DNA from: an uncultured Bacteroidales bacterium | GTDB taxonomy: Bacteria > Bacteroidota > Bacteroidia > Bacteroidales > JAUNSR01 | Length of the DNA: 38,455 bases | Direction of reading: 5' to 3' | Assembly (NCBI GenBank): GCA_947074145.1 | Contig: CAMTOJ010000032.1 | Location: 1-38,455, forward strand | In this document: in pieces, positions 1-8,899 of the stretch | Layout: every line of letters starts with the position of its first letter | Position numbering within the stretch: the stretch's first letter is position 1 | Notes under the pieces: generated by a model | Databases searched by the model: none | Seen by the model: only the letters and a program-made list of their open reading frames with translations | What the model was told of the DNA's origin: nothing | Program-made: the position numbers and the translations under genes

Positions 1-47
1 GAGATGGAATCTCGTGACTGGAGTTCAGACGTGTGCTCTTCCGATCT
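1..47. other. Illumina adapter contamination at contig end
   Basis: Bases 14-47 match the TruSeq read-2/i7 adapter, ending in the characteristic GTGTGCTCTTCCGATCT (31-47). Bases 1-5 (GAGAT) match the end of the P7 flow-cell oligo. The eight bases between them (6-13, GGAATCTC) sit where the i7 index belongs, and their reverse complement GAGATTCC is, from memory, the TruSeq HT index D704. This stretch is library artefact rather than genomic DNA. Genomic sequence starts at about base 48. Confidence 0.97.
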
Positions 48-114
48 ATCCGAACTCTTTTTTGTTTATATGATTGTTTATTAGTCTTTTAAACTAATTT
101 AATTCACTTTTAAT

Positions 115-2622
115 CTATGAAAAATCAATAGAATTTTTCACTTTTTGAGGTAAAAGAGCAATATTAAGTACATCTTTTATATCTCTTACATAGTGGAAAC
201 TTAAACCTTTAAGATATATAGGTTTTATATCCTCTATATCTTTTTTATTATCAATGCATAAGATGATATCTTTTATTCCGGCTCTTTTAGCAGCTAAGAT
301 CTTCTCTTTAATTCCACCAACCGGTAAAACTTTACCTCTTAAAGTAATCTCACCTGTCATCGCCAGATTCGGCCTTACTTTTCTTTGTGTAAAAGAAGAG
401 GCTAGAGAAGTTACCATTGTAATACCTGCAGAAGGACCATCTTTTGGAATAGCTCCTTCAGGAACATGGATATGAACGCTCCATTTATCAAAAAGAGATT
501 CATCAATGCCGATCTCCTGAGAATGTGATTTAATATATTGCATAGCTATTATAGCTGACTCTTTCATCACATCTCCAAGATTTCCGGTTAAAGTAAGTTT
601 CTCCCCTTTACTCTTAGATAAAGAAGACTCTACATAAAGTATTTCACCACCAACCGAAGTCCATGCAAGACCTGTTACGACTCCGGCATACTCATTACCT
701 TCATATTTGTCTTGAAGGAAAATTTCAGCACCTAAGAAATCTTTCAGATTTTCTGGATTAAGCACAGATGGATACTCCTTTTTCAAGGCTATCTTTAGAG
801 CAAGTTTCCTCATTATCATCGCAATTTTCTTATCCAATTGACGAACGCCGGATTCACTTGTATATGATTTCACCAAAGCTTCAAGAGTTTTCTTTGGAAT
901 TTCAAATTCTATTTCTGTTAATCCGTGAGCTTCTTTTTGTTTAGGAACAAGATGTTTTCTTGCAATTTCCACCTTTTCTTCAATAATATATCCTGTTATA
1001 TCAATCATTTCCATTCTATCGAGTAATGGTTGTTGTATATTATTGATGTTATTTGCAGTAGCAATAAACAGAACATGTGACAAATCATAATCCATATCAA
1101 GATAATTATCATGAAATGTAGAGTTCTGTTCAGGATCAAGAACTTCTAAAAGAGCAGAAGAGGGATCACCTTTAAAATCTGAACCGATTTTGTCAATCTC
1201 ATCTAAAACAAATACAGGATTTGAAGTACCGGCTTTTGCAAGATTACTTATGATACGGCCCGGCATTGCCCCAATGTAGGTACGTCTGTGCCCGCGAATC
1301 TCCGATTCATCATGAAGACCACCAAACGAAACTCTTACATATTTTCTGTTCAGAGATTCTGCGATAGATTTTCCCAATGAAGTCTTACCGACTCCCGGAG
1401 GTCCATAAAAACAAATTATAGGTGATTTGAAATCTCCTCTTAATTTTAATACGGCAAGATGTTCAAGAATCCTCTCTTTAACCTTATCAAGACCGTAATG
1501 ATCTTTATTTAAAACGGTCTTAGCATGACTAAGATTTAGATTATCTTCAGAATAATGGTTCCATGGAAGAGAAAGCATCGTTTTCAGATAATTGTATTGA
1601 GTAGAATAATCAGGTGATTGAGGGTGAAGACGCTCAAGTTTTTGAATCTCTTTCTCAAATACTTTTCTTTGCTCTTTATTCCATTTTAATTTTGAAGCAT
1701 TAAGAAGCATCTCCTCTATATCTTGTGAGGATGGACTCTCTCCAAGTTCCTCTTGGATTGTTCTGATTTGAGCCTGAAGGTAGTGTTCCTTTTGCTGTTG
1801 GCTTATATCTTCTCTTGTCTTATTAGCAATAGCATTTTTTATTTCAAGAAGTTGAAATTCCTTATTAAGATTTTTAAATAACGCAAATGCTCTGTCCTTA
1901 ATAGAGTTTAAGGATAACAACTTCTGTTTTTCAGAAGGTTCGGAAGGCATATTTGAACAAAGGAAATTAACAAGATAATTATGGTTTTCGATATTTTTTA
2001 TCGCGAACATAAGTTCGCGTTGATTATCTCCTACCAATTTGAATATCTTAGTTGTCATATCACGTAAAGAATCAACAAGAGCATGAAACTCTTTATCTTC
2101 TTTTTCCGAACCAACCTCCTCATTCATTGAGATCTTTCCTCTCAAATATGGTTTTTGACTGATAATATCATTCAAAGTAATCCTTTTTTTCCCTTGCAAA
2201 ATAACAGTAGTTGTTTTGTCGGGCATCTCAAGAACTTTTAGAATCTCAGCAACAGTTCCGATATGATAGATATTTTCTTTATTAGGGTCATTAATCGAAG
2301 CATCAATCTGACAAAAAACCGCAATCAAAGATTTTTTTTCATATGCTTCTTTTATTAACTTCATAGAGCATTTTCGTCCAATAGCAACCGGCATTGCAAC
2401 TCCGGGAAAAAGAACCATATTTCTTAATGGTAAAACCGGGATATCTTCCTCATTAATTCCTTTACATGAATTATCGGGTTCTCCGCTAATATCTGTAAAA
2501 ATAGGTAAAACCGATCCGTTCATATCTGATTCGGTAATATCATCAACATCAAAATCATCATTAAAATAATAAGCAGGTGTTTTGTATGTCATTTTGTCAG
2601 TAAATGTGATCAAGTCTTTCAT
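115..2622 (-). CDS. lon: ATP-dependent endopeptidase La (Lon)
   Basis: Lon is a cytoplasmic AAA+ serine protease that degrades misfolded and regulatory proteins. The 835-residue product has the full family order: an N-terminal substrate-binding domain (from about residue 60, PVLPLRNMVLFPG), a coiled middle region, an AAA+ module with Walker A GPPGVGKT (about 407-414) and Walker B FVLDEIDKI, and a C-terminal protease domain. The catalytic serine lies in PKDGPSAGI (S731) and the catalytic lysine in GGIKEKI (K772). The ATG at 2622 is preceded by GGAGGA, a strong Shine-Dalgarno sequence that fixes the start. The gene is transcribed away from trmN6, and a dyad at 2645-2659 lies in its probable leader. 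The protein ends at TAG 115-117, about 70 bases from the adapter-contaminated edge. No convincing terminator is visible in the remaining bases. Confidence 0.97.
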   Translation of the reverse strand: MKDLITFTDKMTYKTPAYYFNDDFDVDDITESDMNGSVLPIFTDISGEPDNSCKGINEEDIPVLPLRNMVLFPGVAMPVAIGRKCSMKLIKEAYEKKSLIAVFCQIDASINDPNKENIYHIGTVAEILKVLEMPDKTTTVILQGKKRITLNDIISQKPYLRGKISMNEEVGSEKEDKEFHALVDSLRDMTTKIFKLVGDNQRELMFAIKNIENHNYLVNFLCSNMPSEPSEKQKLLSLNSIKDRAFALFKNLNKEFQLLEIKNAIANKTREDISQQQKEHYLQAQIRTIQEELGESPSSQDIEEMLLNASKLKWNKEQRKVFEKEIQKLERLHPQSPDYSTQYNYLKTMLSLPWNHYSEDNLNLSHAKTVLNKDHYGLDKVKERILEHLAVLKLRGDFKSPIICFYGPPGVGKTSLGKSIAESLNRKYVRVSFGGLHDESEIRGHRRTYIGAMPGRIISNLAKAGTSNPVFVLDEIDKIGSDFKGDPSSALLEVLDPEQNSTFHDNYLDMDYDLSHVLFIATANNINNIQQPLLDRMEMIDITGYIIEEKVEIARKHLVPKQKEAHGLTEIEFEIPKKTLEALVKSYTSESGVRQLDKKIAMIMRKLALKIALKKEYPSVLNPENLKDFLGAEIFLQDKYEGNEYAGVVTGLAWTSVGGEILYVESSLSKSKGEKLTLTGNLGDVMKESAIIAMQYIKSHSQEIGIDESLFDKWSVHIHVPEGAIPKDGPSAGITMVTSLASSFTQRKVRPNLAMTGEITLRGKVLPVGGIKEKILAAKRAGIKDIILCIDNKKDIEDIKPIYLKGLSFHYVRDIKDVLNIALLPQKVKNSIDFS

Positions 2623-2644
2623 TCTTCCTCCAATTAAATTATAA

Positions 2645-2659
2645 TGTACAGGTTGTACA
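2645..2659. promoter_or_regulatory. Dyad TGTACA-ggt-TGTACA upstream of lon
   Basis: Two copies of the palindromic hexamer TGTACA are separated by three bases, forming a 15-base dyad. It lies between the predicted lon -7 element and the lon start codon, close to the expected transcription start. This placement suits a repressor operator or a leader-RNA hairpin. The binding protein is unknown. Confidence 0.4.
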
Positions 2660-2669
2660 ATATTTATGC

Positions 2670-2700
2670 CAAAGGTATATAAAGCTTTGCTCTTATGAAA
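2670..2700 (-). promoter_or_regulatory. Putative lon promoter
   Basis: On the minus strand TACCTTTG (2670-2677) matches the Bacteroidota -7 consensus TAnnTTTG exactly. A TTTC (2697-2700) lies 19 bases upstream, one mismatch from the -33 TTTG. Transcription would begin near 2663, giving a leader of about 40 bases. Confidence 0.5.
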
Positions 2701-2718
2701 AATTTTTTTGTTACTTTG
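2686..2718 (+). promoter_or_regulatory. Putative trmN6 promoter
   Basis: TTTG (2686-2689), a 21-base spacer and TTACTTTG (2711-2718, one mismatch to TAnnTTTG) form a Bacteroidota-type promoter. It overlaps the divergent lon promoter. A transcript from about 2725 would exclude the in-frame TTG at 2708 as a start, supporting the ATG at 2750. Confidence 0.45.
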
Positions 2719-2749
2719 CTTTAATATACAGTATATATTCAGTAATAAA

Positions 2750-3469
2750 ATGAGTAATCAATTTTTTGAATTCAAAAAATTTAAAATCGATCAAAGCAAT
2801 TGTGCAATGAAAGTTGGTACCGATGGAGTACTATTGGGTAGTTGGTGCGATATCTATAATAAAAAAAATATCTTAGACATAGGAACCGGCACTGGATTAA
2901 TAGCACTAATGATGGCTCAACGAAATCCTGATGCACAAATCGATGCAATTGAATTAGATGAAAATGCTACTTTCTCGGCCAAAAAGAATTTCAATAATTC
3001 TCCATGGAGTGATCGTATCAAAGTAAAGAATATAGCACTTCAGGAATTCAATCCCGGATATAAATATGATTTAATAGTTACAAATCCTCCATTTTTTGAA
3101 AATTCATTGAAAAATCCTGATCAAAAGAGATCTCAGGCTAGGCATACCGATTCACTTCCGTTTGATTTTCTTATTGACAAATCAATTGATATGCTTAATG
3201 AAGATGGAATTTTATCAATGATAGTACCTGTTTTTTATGAAACAAGGATCAAAGATATTGTAGAAAAGAAGAATTTGAGTATATTTAGAATTGTTACAAT
3301 AAAAGGAACTTTAACAGGTAAAGCTATTCGTTTGTTAATTGAAATTGGGCATAAATCAAACTATTTTTATAGTGAGACTAAAGAGGAAACTCTTTGCATA
3401 GAGAAATCAAGACACAATTATACAGAGGAATATATAAATCTGACAAAAGATTTTTATCTAAAAATGTAA
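2750..3469 (+). CDS. trmN6: tRNA1(Val) adenine-37 N6-methyltransferase (TrmN6/YfiC family)
   Basis: This 239-residue class I SAM-dependent methyltransferase probably makes m6A37 in tRNA1(Val), as known for E. coli YfiC. The SAM-binding motif DIGTGTG is at residues 43-49 and the N6-adenine catalytic motif NPPF at 112-115. The N-terminal FxxKKFxIxQ...MKVGTDGVLLG pattern is typical of the TrmN6 group. The frame is open back to a TTG at 2708, but homologues start near MSNQFFEFKKF and the likely promoter overlaps that TTG, so the ATG at 2750 is chosen. The neighbouring trmD is also a tRNA methyltransferase gene. Substrate assignment is by family only. Confidence 0.85.
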   Translation: MSNQFFEFKKFKIDQSNCAMKVGTDGVLLGSWCDIYNKKNILDIGTGTGLIALMMAQRNPDAQIDAIELDENATFSAKKNFNNSPWSDRIKVKNIALQEFNPGYKYDLIVTNPPFFENSLKNPDQKRSQARHTDSLPFDFLIDKSIDMLNEDGILSMIVPVFYETRIKDIVEKKNLSIFRIVTIKGTLTGKAIRLLIEIGHKSNYFYSETKEETLCIEKSRHNYTEEYINLTKDFYLKM

Positions 3470-3496
3470 TATTGACACAAAAAAAACTTTAATAAA

Positions 3497-3772
3497 GTGG
3501 AAAATAAAAAGTTCATATCATTGCTACAGAAAAGAAGTGGATTAGACAAAAAAGTCATAAATTCAATCTTGTTATCAATGAATAAAGTAATTACAGAACA
3601 GTGCATAAATCTAAATTGTGTAGTTTTAGAGGGACTTGGACAATTTATTCCTAAAAAAAGAAAAGAGTTTACCCATTACGATGCAGCAACAAAGGAAACC
3701 TTGTTGTACCCACCTAAAATATCGGTAAAGTTTTCTGTTGACAAGAAAATAATTTCAAAAATTAATACCTAA
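3497..3772 (+). CDS. Small HU-family DNA-binding protein
   Basis: The 91-residue product matches the HU/IHF fold in length and pattern: two N-terminal helices (KKFISLLQKRSGLDKKVI) and a beta region with LEGLGQF, equivalent to the conserved 'GFGxF' turn of HU. It has few of the basic arm residues of canonical HU, so it may be a diverged or structural paralogue. Translation appears to begin at GTG 3497: the first in-frame ATG is at codon 28, inside the domain. It lies 27 bases after trmN6 and ends 6 bases before the larger HU-like gene, so the three are probably co-transcribed. Its N-terminal layout resembles that of the next gene, suggesting tandem duplication. Confidence 0.8.
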   Translation: MENKKFISLLQKRSGLDKKVINSILLSMNKVITEQCINLNCVVLEGLGQFIPKKRKEFTHYDAATKETLLYPPKISVKFSVDKKIISKINT

Positions 3773-3778
3773 GAGTCA

Positions 3779-5269
3779 ATGAACAGATTAATTACAGAGG
3801 AAGAATTAATTTCTTTAATTGCCCAAAAAAACAATATTGACAAAGAAGATGTCAAATCTCTTTTAACATCAATGACCTCAATTATAGAGGAGTCTTTATT
3901 AGAGGGTGAAAATGTAAAAATTGAGGGATTAGGTGAGTTTAAAATCGTCTCAACACAAGCGGGTGCCAAGAAACTTGTTGTTTTCCAAACAGATCCTACA
4001 TTAAAAAAGGGTATCAATGCTCCTTTTGAACAATTTGCACCTATTATAATAGAAACCAACAATACTTCAAATACCGAAAGAAAGGAAGAGATAAACAATT
4101 CCGATAAAATCATTATTCCTAAGACAGAGACCGAATATAAAGAGGAAACAGAACCTGTTTCTAATGAAAAAGATGATGATTCATTTAAAATAAATGAGAA
4201 GGATAATGTTTTGTCTAATAAAGAAAATAACAATCCCATTAATCAAGAGATTGAAACATCTGAAAATGATATAATTAATGACTCTAAAATTGTAGATGAT
4301 CAGATTAATAAAGATAGTGATTCCAAAGAAATGGAAACAGATTCTGCTACAACCCAGAATATGATTAATGATATGACTTCACAAAAAGACTTATCTACTG
4401 ATAATAAAATCAACGAACAAAAAAGCGAAGACCCGGACAATATATTATCTGTGGATCAGCCCGAAGATTCGGAAGATGAAAAACTACTTGAATCAGAATA
4501 TATTAATTATGATAAAAATCTCAATAAATCTTCATTGACAATCGCTCTTATTCTCATCCTTATAGCAGTTATTTGTGGCATTATATATCTATCGGTAAGA
4601 GTTGATAGAGATAAAGAAAAGTCTAAATCTCCTGAGCAAATTTTTCAGGTTGGAGCAAATGTCAAACAATCAGAAAAGAGGAACGAAAACACACTTTCTT
4701 TAACCGAGTCAAAAAAAGAAACAAAACCGGAGGCAACACAAAAAGCTAAAGAATCACAACCGGTAGTTAAAGAGGAAAAGAAACAACCAACTGAAACAAA
4801 TAAAACTGTTTCTCAGCCAAAGAAAGAGATTATTAAAAAAGACGATGCAATAGTAAAAGAGAAAAATAAACAGCCTAAAGAAATAAAGGAAACAGTTTCG
4901 CAACCAAAGAAAGAAAATATAGAAAAAATCAAAATTGAAGATAAACCGGTTTCATCAAAAACCAATAATAAAGAGAATTACCAATCATATTTAATCAGTA
5001 GTGAAACAACAACTCCTATCCCATCATCTCAGATAAAAATGGAACCTGGTGGGCGTCTTACTCTTTTAGCATTAAAGTATTATGGAAATAAGATTTTCTG
5101 GGTATATATATTCGAGGCTAATAAGGAAAAATATCCTAATCCTGAATTTATTCCTGCCGGAGCACTTTTAACAATCCCTCAGCCTTCTGAATATGGAATA
5201 AATAATAATGATCAAAAGTCATTATCTAAGGCTGCAGAACTTTCAGCAAAGATACTTAAGCAACAATAA
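3779..5269 (+). CDS. HU-domain / transmembrane / LysM-like protein
   Basis: This 496-residue protein joins modules from different compartments. Residues 1-95 form an HU-like domain (EGLGEFKI turn at 49-56). Residues 96-250 are acidic, low-complexity and rich in Asn, Asp, Glu and Lys. Residues 252-273 form one hydrophobic membrane segment. Residues 280-400 are a Lys/Glu/Pro/Gln-rich linker with an imperfect tandem repeat (about 331-351 and 360-381, each containing TVSQPKKE). Residues 420-468 resemble LysM (PGGRLTLLALKYYGNKIFWVYI...IPAGALLTIP). The inferred topology is N-terminus in the cytoplasm and LysM in the periplasm, so the protein could tether DNA, or bind a partner, near peptidoglycan. 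The domain calls are by pattern; the function is inference. It overlaps the trmD promoter region at its 3' end. Confidence 0.75.
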   Translation: MNRLITEEELISLIAQKNNIDKEDVKSLLTSMTSIIEESLLEGENVKIEGLGEFKIVSTQAGAKKLVVFQTDPTLKKGINAPFEQFAPIIIETNNTSNTERKEEINNSDKIIIPKTETEYKEETEPVSNEKDDDSFKINEKDNVLSNKENNNPINQEIETSENDIINDSKIVDDQINKDSDSKEMETDSATTQNMINDMTSQKDLSTDNKINEQKSEDPDNILSVDQPEDSEDEKLLESEYINYDKNLNKSSLTIALILILIAVICGIIYLSVRVDRDKEKSKSPEQIFQVGANVKQSEKRNENTLSLTESKKETKPEATQKAKESQPVVKEEKKQPTETNKTVSQPKKEIIKKDDAIVKEKNKQPKEIKETVSQPKKENIEKIKIEDKPVSSKTNNKENYQSYLISSETTTPIPSSQIKMEPGGRLTLLALKYYGNKIFWVYIFEANKEKYPNPEFIPAGALLTIPQPSEYGINNNDQKSLSKAAELSAKILKQQ

Positions 5270-5284
5270 TTGCTACAAAAAACA

Positions 5285-5292
5285 TATCTTTG
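5285..5292 (+). promoter_or_regulatory. Putative trmD -7 element
   Basis: TATCTTTG matches TAnnTTTG exactly, 22 bases before the trmD ATG. A clear -33 element is not seen. If used, it excludes the in-frame TTG at 5270 as the trmD start. Confidence 0.4.
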
Positions 5293-5314
5293 TGGTTTAG
5301 ATTATAATTATTAT

Positions 5315-5989
5315 ATGCGAATAGATATTATTACCGTACTTCCGGAACTACTTGATGGTCCGATTAACCATTCAATTTTAAAACGAGCTCAAAATAAGGG
5401 ATTGGTAGAGATTCATATACATAATCTGCGTGATTATACTAACAACAAACATAAACGCGTAGATGATTATCCTTTTGGAGGTCAGGCCGGAATGGTCATG
5501 CAGATAGAACCTATTGACAATTGTATTTCAAAATTAAAATCAGAAAGAGACTATGATGAAGTGATTTTCATGACTCCTGACGGAAAACGATTTGATCAGA
5601 AAGATGCCAATTCATTATCTTTATTAAAGAATATCATTATACTTTGCGGTCATTACAAAGGTATCGACTTTAGAGTAAGAGAACATATGATCACAAAGGA
5701 GATATCTATTGGTGACTATGTTTTGACGGGTGGAGAATTACCGGCAGCAATAATAACCGATGCTATAGTCAGATTAATTCCTGGAGCTATTGGAGATGAA
5801 CAAAGTGCCCTATCAGATTCTTTTCAGGATGACCTTCTTGATGCTCCTATTTATTCAAGACCGGCGAATTATAAAGGGTGGACTGTGCCTGAAATTCTAC
5901 TCTCCGGACATGAAAAAAAAATCAGAGATTGGGAGCATGAACAGGCTGTTGAGAGAACAAAAAAATTAAGACCTGATCTGCTAAAATAA
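5315..5989 (+). CDS. trmD: tRNA (guanine-37-N1)-methyltransferase TrmD
   Basis: TrmD makes m1G37 in tRNAs reading CNN codons and prevents +1 frameshifting. The 224-residue product starts [16 protein letters not shown], has the [10 protein letters not shown] segment, CGHYKGID, and the SPOUT knot motif [13 protein letters not shown], all diagnostic of TrmD rather than archaeal-type Trm5. The ATG at 5315 is chosen because it gives the standard N-terminus. The frame continues 15 codons upstream to a TTG, but that extension overlaps a likely promoter. It follows the HU/LysM gene directly. No rimM or rplS, frequent trmD partners elsewhere, is present. Confidence 0.96.
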   Translation: MRIDIITVLPELLDGPINHSILKRAQNKGLVEIHIHNLRDYTNNKHKRVDDYPFGGQAGMVMQIEPIDNCISKLKSERDYDEVIFMTPDGKRFDQKDANSLSLLKNIIILCGHYKGIDFRVREHMITKEISIGDYVLTGGELPAAIITDAIVRLIPGAIGDEQSALSDSFQDDLLDAPIYSRPANYKGWTVPEILLSGHEKKIRDWEHEQAVERTKKLRPDLLK

Positions 5990-6051
5990 TTAATTTTAGT
6001 ATATTTTATAGACATAGTTAAAACTAATTTTAAATACAACAAAAAGTAACT

Positions 6052-6108
6052 AAAGCTTGTTTATTGACTGTATAGAACTTAAAAACAATACTAATATAGA
6101 CAAGCTTT
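6052..6108 (+). repeat. Inverted repeat directly before the 6109 gene
   Basis: AAAGCTTGT (6052-6060) and ACAAGCTTT (6100-6108) are perfect 9-base complements flanking a 39-base spacer. The second arm touches the ATG at 6109. As RNA the stem would hide the ribosome-binding region; as DNA the arms could be paired protein sites. Confidence 0.5.
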
Positions 6109-7065
6109 ATGATTAATAAACTATTATCTAATCCTGATATTTCAATATATAGAGAAGAAAAGGAAACTGATCCTAAAGGCTTAAACAAATATATCGTTTC
6201 AACTCCGGAAACAAGATATATAGCAAATGACACAGAGATCTTCGGAATAGAATATAGCGAAATGCTTGAAAGGGTATGTTCAAGAATAATTTCAGCCTTT
6301 GAATTCATTACAGATCTTATACTTGATGAAGGACAAACATTAATAAAGAATAACATTCCATCCTCTTTGCCATTTAACGTAAGAGAATCTATATTTAAAG
6401 CCTACGATTGGAATTGCATACAGACAGAATTTATAAGTACGGGAACCGCCTCAACCGATGAAGACGAAAAACTTGTTGTAGAATTAAACGGTATTCTTAC
6501 CGATATACAACTAATATATGCCGATATAGTAAATGTCCCAGGTTTTTTCGAAAATTTGCTTTCAGATGTAATTGAAAAAATCGTAGAGAAAAAGAAACAA
6601 CTACGCAACATAATCTTAATTGTTTTTGGAAGTACTGAACTTGAAAACATTCTTATCTCTTTCTTGGAAGTTTGCAAAATGCATTTTCCAAGTTTTGAAA
6701 CAATAGAAGTATTTTTCCTTGAAGCTATATTTCCTTCAGATGAAGTTCAGGGAACTTATTCTCCAGAATTTATAACCTCCAAATATGAGCTACCAACCTA
6801 TCCTCTTGAAAGATCAATATTGAATGATAATGGAAATAGGGCTTATAAACCTGGAGATTATCTAAGTTCAGTAATAGAATATTGGACAAATATCAGAGAT
6901 AAGGCGTATGAAGGACTCTCGTATGAGAATTTGGTAAACGAAAAGTTTCCGGATATTGAATGTTCCAAATTCGGTAAACAAAATCTAATGTCGCTGGCAG
7001 AACAACATCTCGTAAAACTTAGGAGATTAAGCAAATGCAAACCTGATTCTTCATTATTAAAATGA
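6109..7065 (+). CDS. Protein of unknown function, 318 residues
   Basis: I do not recognise this protein. It is predicted soluble, with no signal peptide or membrane segment, and is rich in Glu, Ile, Leu and Ser. The middle (about 125-190) looks helical and amphipathic (LNGILTDIQLIYADIV, VIEKIVEKKKQLRNIILIVF). There are few cysteines and no visible nucleotide-binding or metal motif. The ATG at 6109 is the first in a long frame and codon use resembles its neighbours, so the gene is probably real. It stands alone: trmD ends 119 bases upstream and a strong bidirectional terminator follows. The inverted repeat that abuts its start codon hints at translational or operator control. Confidence 0.75.
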   Translation: MINKLLSNPDISIYREEKETDPKGLNKYIVSTPETRYIANDTEIFGIEYSEMLERVCSRIISAFEFITDLILDEGQTLIKNNIPSSLPFNVRESIFKAYDWNCIQTEFISTGTASTDEDEKLVVELNGILTDIQLIYADIVNVPGFFENLLSDVIEKIVEKKKQLRNIILIVFGSTELENILISFLEVCKMHFPSFETIEVFFLEAIFPSDEVQGTYSPEFITSKYELPTYPLERSILNDNGNRAYKPGDYLSSVIEYWTNIRDKAYEGLSYENLVNEKFPDIECSKFGKQNLMSLAEQHLVKLRRLSKCKPDSSLLK

Positions 7066-7110
7066 TATACATTAATTTTCTTATTTAACCTAAACTTTAA
7101 TTATTGCAAT

Positions 7111-7147
7111 AAAAAATGACCATCTTTATTTAGATGGTCATTTTTTT
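7111..7147. terminator. Bidirectional intrinsic terminator
   Basis: A 15-base stem (7111-7125 with 7132-7146, core ATGACCATCT/AGATGGTCAT) has a 6-base loop and T/A runs on both sides. It separates the + strand unknown gene from the - strand pyrD and can serve both. Confidence 0.9.
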
Positions 7148-7159
7148 ATTTTTAATATC

Positions 7160-8077
7160 TTAATTATTTATCTTCAATGCTCCGATTATCTCATTTACAT
7201 CCTTATAACCATGTCTGTCGAGATACTCATTTATACCATCAACAACTTTTACCGTTATTTGAGGGTCAATAAAATTAGCAGTTCCTAATTGAACAGCAGT
7301 AGCTCCACATAAAAGAAACTCAATTGCATCCGTAGCATTCATAATACCTCCTAATCCTACGATAGGAATTTTTACGGCATTATAAACTTGCCACACCATC
7401 CTTAGAGCTATCGGCTTAACAGCAGCACCCGACATACCCCCTGTTATTGTAGAAAGAAGAGGTTTTTGAGTTTCTGCATTAACCGCCATTCCCAAAAGAG
7501 TATTTATTAGAGAAACAGAATCTGCGCCTGCAAATTCAGCTGCTTTTGCTATTGATGCAATATCTGAGACATTAGGAGAAAGTTTCACAATCAAAGTTTT
7601 ATTATAAGCTTTTCTTACAGCTGAAACTACAGCCTCAGCACTCTGACAACTTGTACCAAAAGCCATACCTCCCTCTTTAACATTAGGACATGAAATATTT
7701 AACTCTATTGCCGGTATCTTATCAAGCTCATTGCATTTTTCAGCCGTAGCAACATAATCTTCTATTGTTGAACCTGAAACATTTATTATAACATTAGAGT
7801 CATAACCTTTCAACTGTGGATAAATATTATCGATAAAATAATCAATTCCTTTATTTTGCAATCCCACTGCATTTAACATTCCCATCGGAACCTCAGCCAT
7901 TCTGGGATAAGGATTTCCTTCTCTATGGTGCAAAGTAGTTCCTTTTACAATAAAACCACCCAGTCTATTAAGATCAATAAAGTCGGCGAATTCAACTCCA
8001 TATCCAAAAGTTCCGGAAGCGGTCATAACGGGATTTTTGAACTCTAAATTCCCAATATTTATATTTAGTTTTGCCAT
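7160..8077 (-). CDS. pyrD: Dihydroorotate dehydrogenase class 1B, catalytic subunit
   Basis: PyrDB oxidises dihydroorotate to orotate in pyrimidine synthesis, using FMN and, through PyrK, NAD+. The 305-residue protein opens with [19 protein letters not shown] and carries [11 protein letters not shown], whose cysteine (C130) is the class 1 catalytic base. Class 2 quinone-linked enzymes use serine instead. The C-terminal FMN phosphate region [20 protein letters not shown] is intact. The gene overlaps the 3' end of pyrK by 13 bases, so translation is probably coupled and the two subunits are made together. The assignment as NAD+-dependent 1B depends on the adjoining pyrK. Confidence 0.96.
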   Translation of the reverse strand: MAKLNINIGNLEFKNPVMTASGTFGYGVEFADFIDLNRLGGFIVKGTTLHHREGNPYPRMAEVPMGMLNAVGLQNKGIDYFIDNIYPQLKGYDSNVIINVSGSTIEDYVATAEKCNELDKIPAIELNISCPNVKEGGMAFGTSCQSAEAVVSAVRKAYNKTLIVKLSPNVSDIASIAKAAEFAGADSVSLINTLLGMAVNAETQKPLLSTITGGMSGAAVKPIALRMVWQVYNAVKIPIVGLGGIMNATDAIEFLLCGATAVQLGTANFIDPQITVKVVDGINEYLDRHGYKDVNEIIGALKINN

Positions 8078-8847
8078 AATAATTTTTTTAGATTAAAAAC
8101 AGGACCTTCCGAACAAACACATTTATGCCCCTCTTTTGTATTCTCTACACAACAAAGACACACTCCGAAACCACATGCCATTTTGTTTTCAAGAGAAACT
8201 TCACATTCGATATTTTTCTGATCAGCATATTTTGAAATAGCCATCATCATAGGTTTGGGTCCGCAGGTATATATAAAATCAAACTCTTCTTTGTTTAAAA
8301 TAGAATGATCCACTACGTAACCCTTTTCTCCATGAGAACCGTCTTCCGTGGTAGTATAAAGATCTCCATATTTAGCAAATATATCAAGCTGAAGTAAAGC
8401 TTCTTTATCGCGTGCACCCAATAAGAATGATACATTTATAGAGTTCTGTTTTAAAACAGCACCCAAATATAACATAGGAGCAGTACCAACACCACCTCCA
8501 ACAAGAAGAACTTTTGAACCTGGCTTCAAGTCCGTTGTAAATTTATTACCTAATGGAAGTATGACATTGAGAAGATCCCCTTCTATAAGATCACCTAATT
8601 TTCTTGTGCCATCGCCGATCATTTGTATAAGAAACCAAACCTGATTTTTTTCTAAATCGACAAAGTTAATTGAGATTGGTCTTCTGAGAAAAGTATTAGG
8701 ACTGTTTTCCACTTTCAATTCAGCGAATTGGCCGGGTTGCATAATCGGCAATGGAGAGTCGTCGATTGTTGTCAATTTAAGCAATACATAATTACTGCCC
8801 GGATATTCTTTCGATACGACTCTTAAATTAAGAATAGTTTTTTTCAT
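8065..8847 (-). CDS. pyrK: Dihydroorotate dehydrogenase electron-transfer subunit
   Basis: PyrK passes electrons from PyrDB to NAD+ through FAD and a [2Fe-2S] cluster. The 260-residue product has the ferredoxin-reductase FAD motif FLRRPISI, an NAD-binding stretch [18 protein letters not shown], and C-terminal cluster cysteines spaced C-x4-C-x2-C-x9-C (CGFGVCLCC...C). This fits the PyrK family. It precedes pyrD in the transcript. A perfect -7 element lies about 55 bases upstream of the ATG. Confidence 0.95.
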   Translation of the reverse strand: MKKTILNLRVVSKEYPGSNYVLLKLTTIDDSPLPIMQPGQFAELKVENSPNTFLRRPISINFVDLEKNQVWFLIQMIGDGTRKLGDLIEGDLLNVILPLGNKFTTDLKPGSKVLLVGGGVGTAPMLYLGAVLKQNSINVSFLLGARDKEALLQLDIFAKYGDLYTTTEDGSHGEKGYVVDHSILNKEEFDFIYTCGPKPMMMAISKYADQKNIECEVSLENKMACGFGVCLCCVENTKEGHKCVCSEGPVFNLKKLLWQN

Positions 8848-8899
8848 TGAATTTATTTCATTATAATTCCTGATAATTATATCTGCGAGATATTTTTTG

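Noticed and set aside
80-98. Terminator of lon (ATTAGT/ACTAAT)
   Set aside because: The stem is only six A/T-rich pairs without a clear T run, so it is not supported.
254-475. Open frame on the strand opposite lon
   Set aside because: It is a shadow of the conserved Lon protease domain.
6030-6677. Reverse-strand genes opposite the 6109 gene
   Set aside because: These frames are compositional shadows with Ser/Phe/Ile-rich translations and no start context.
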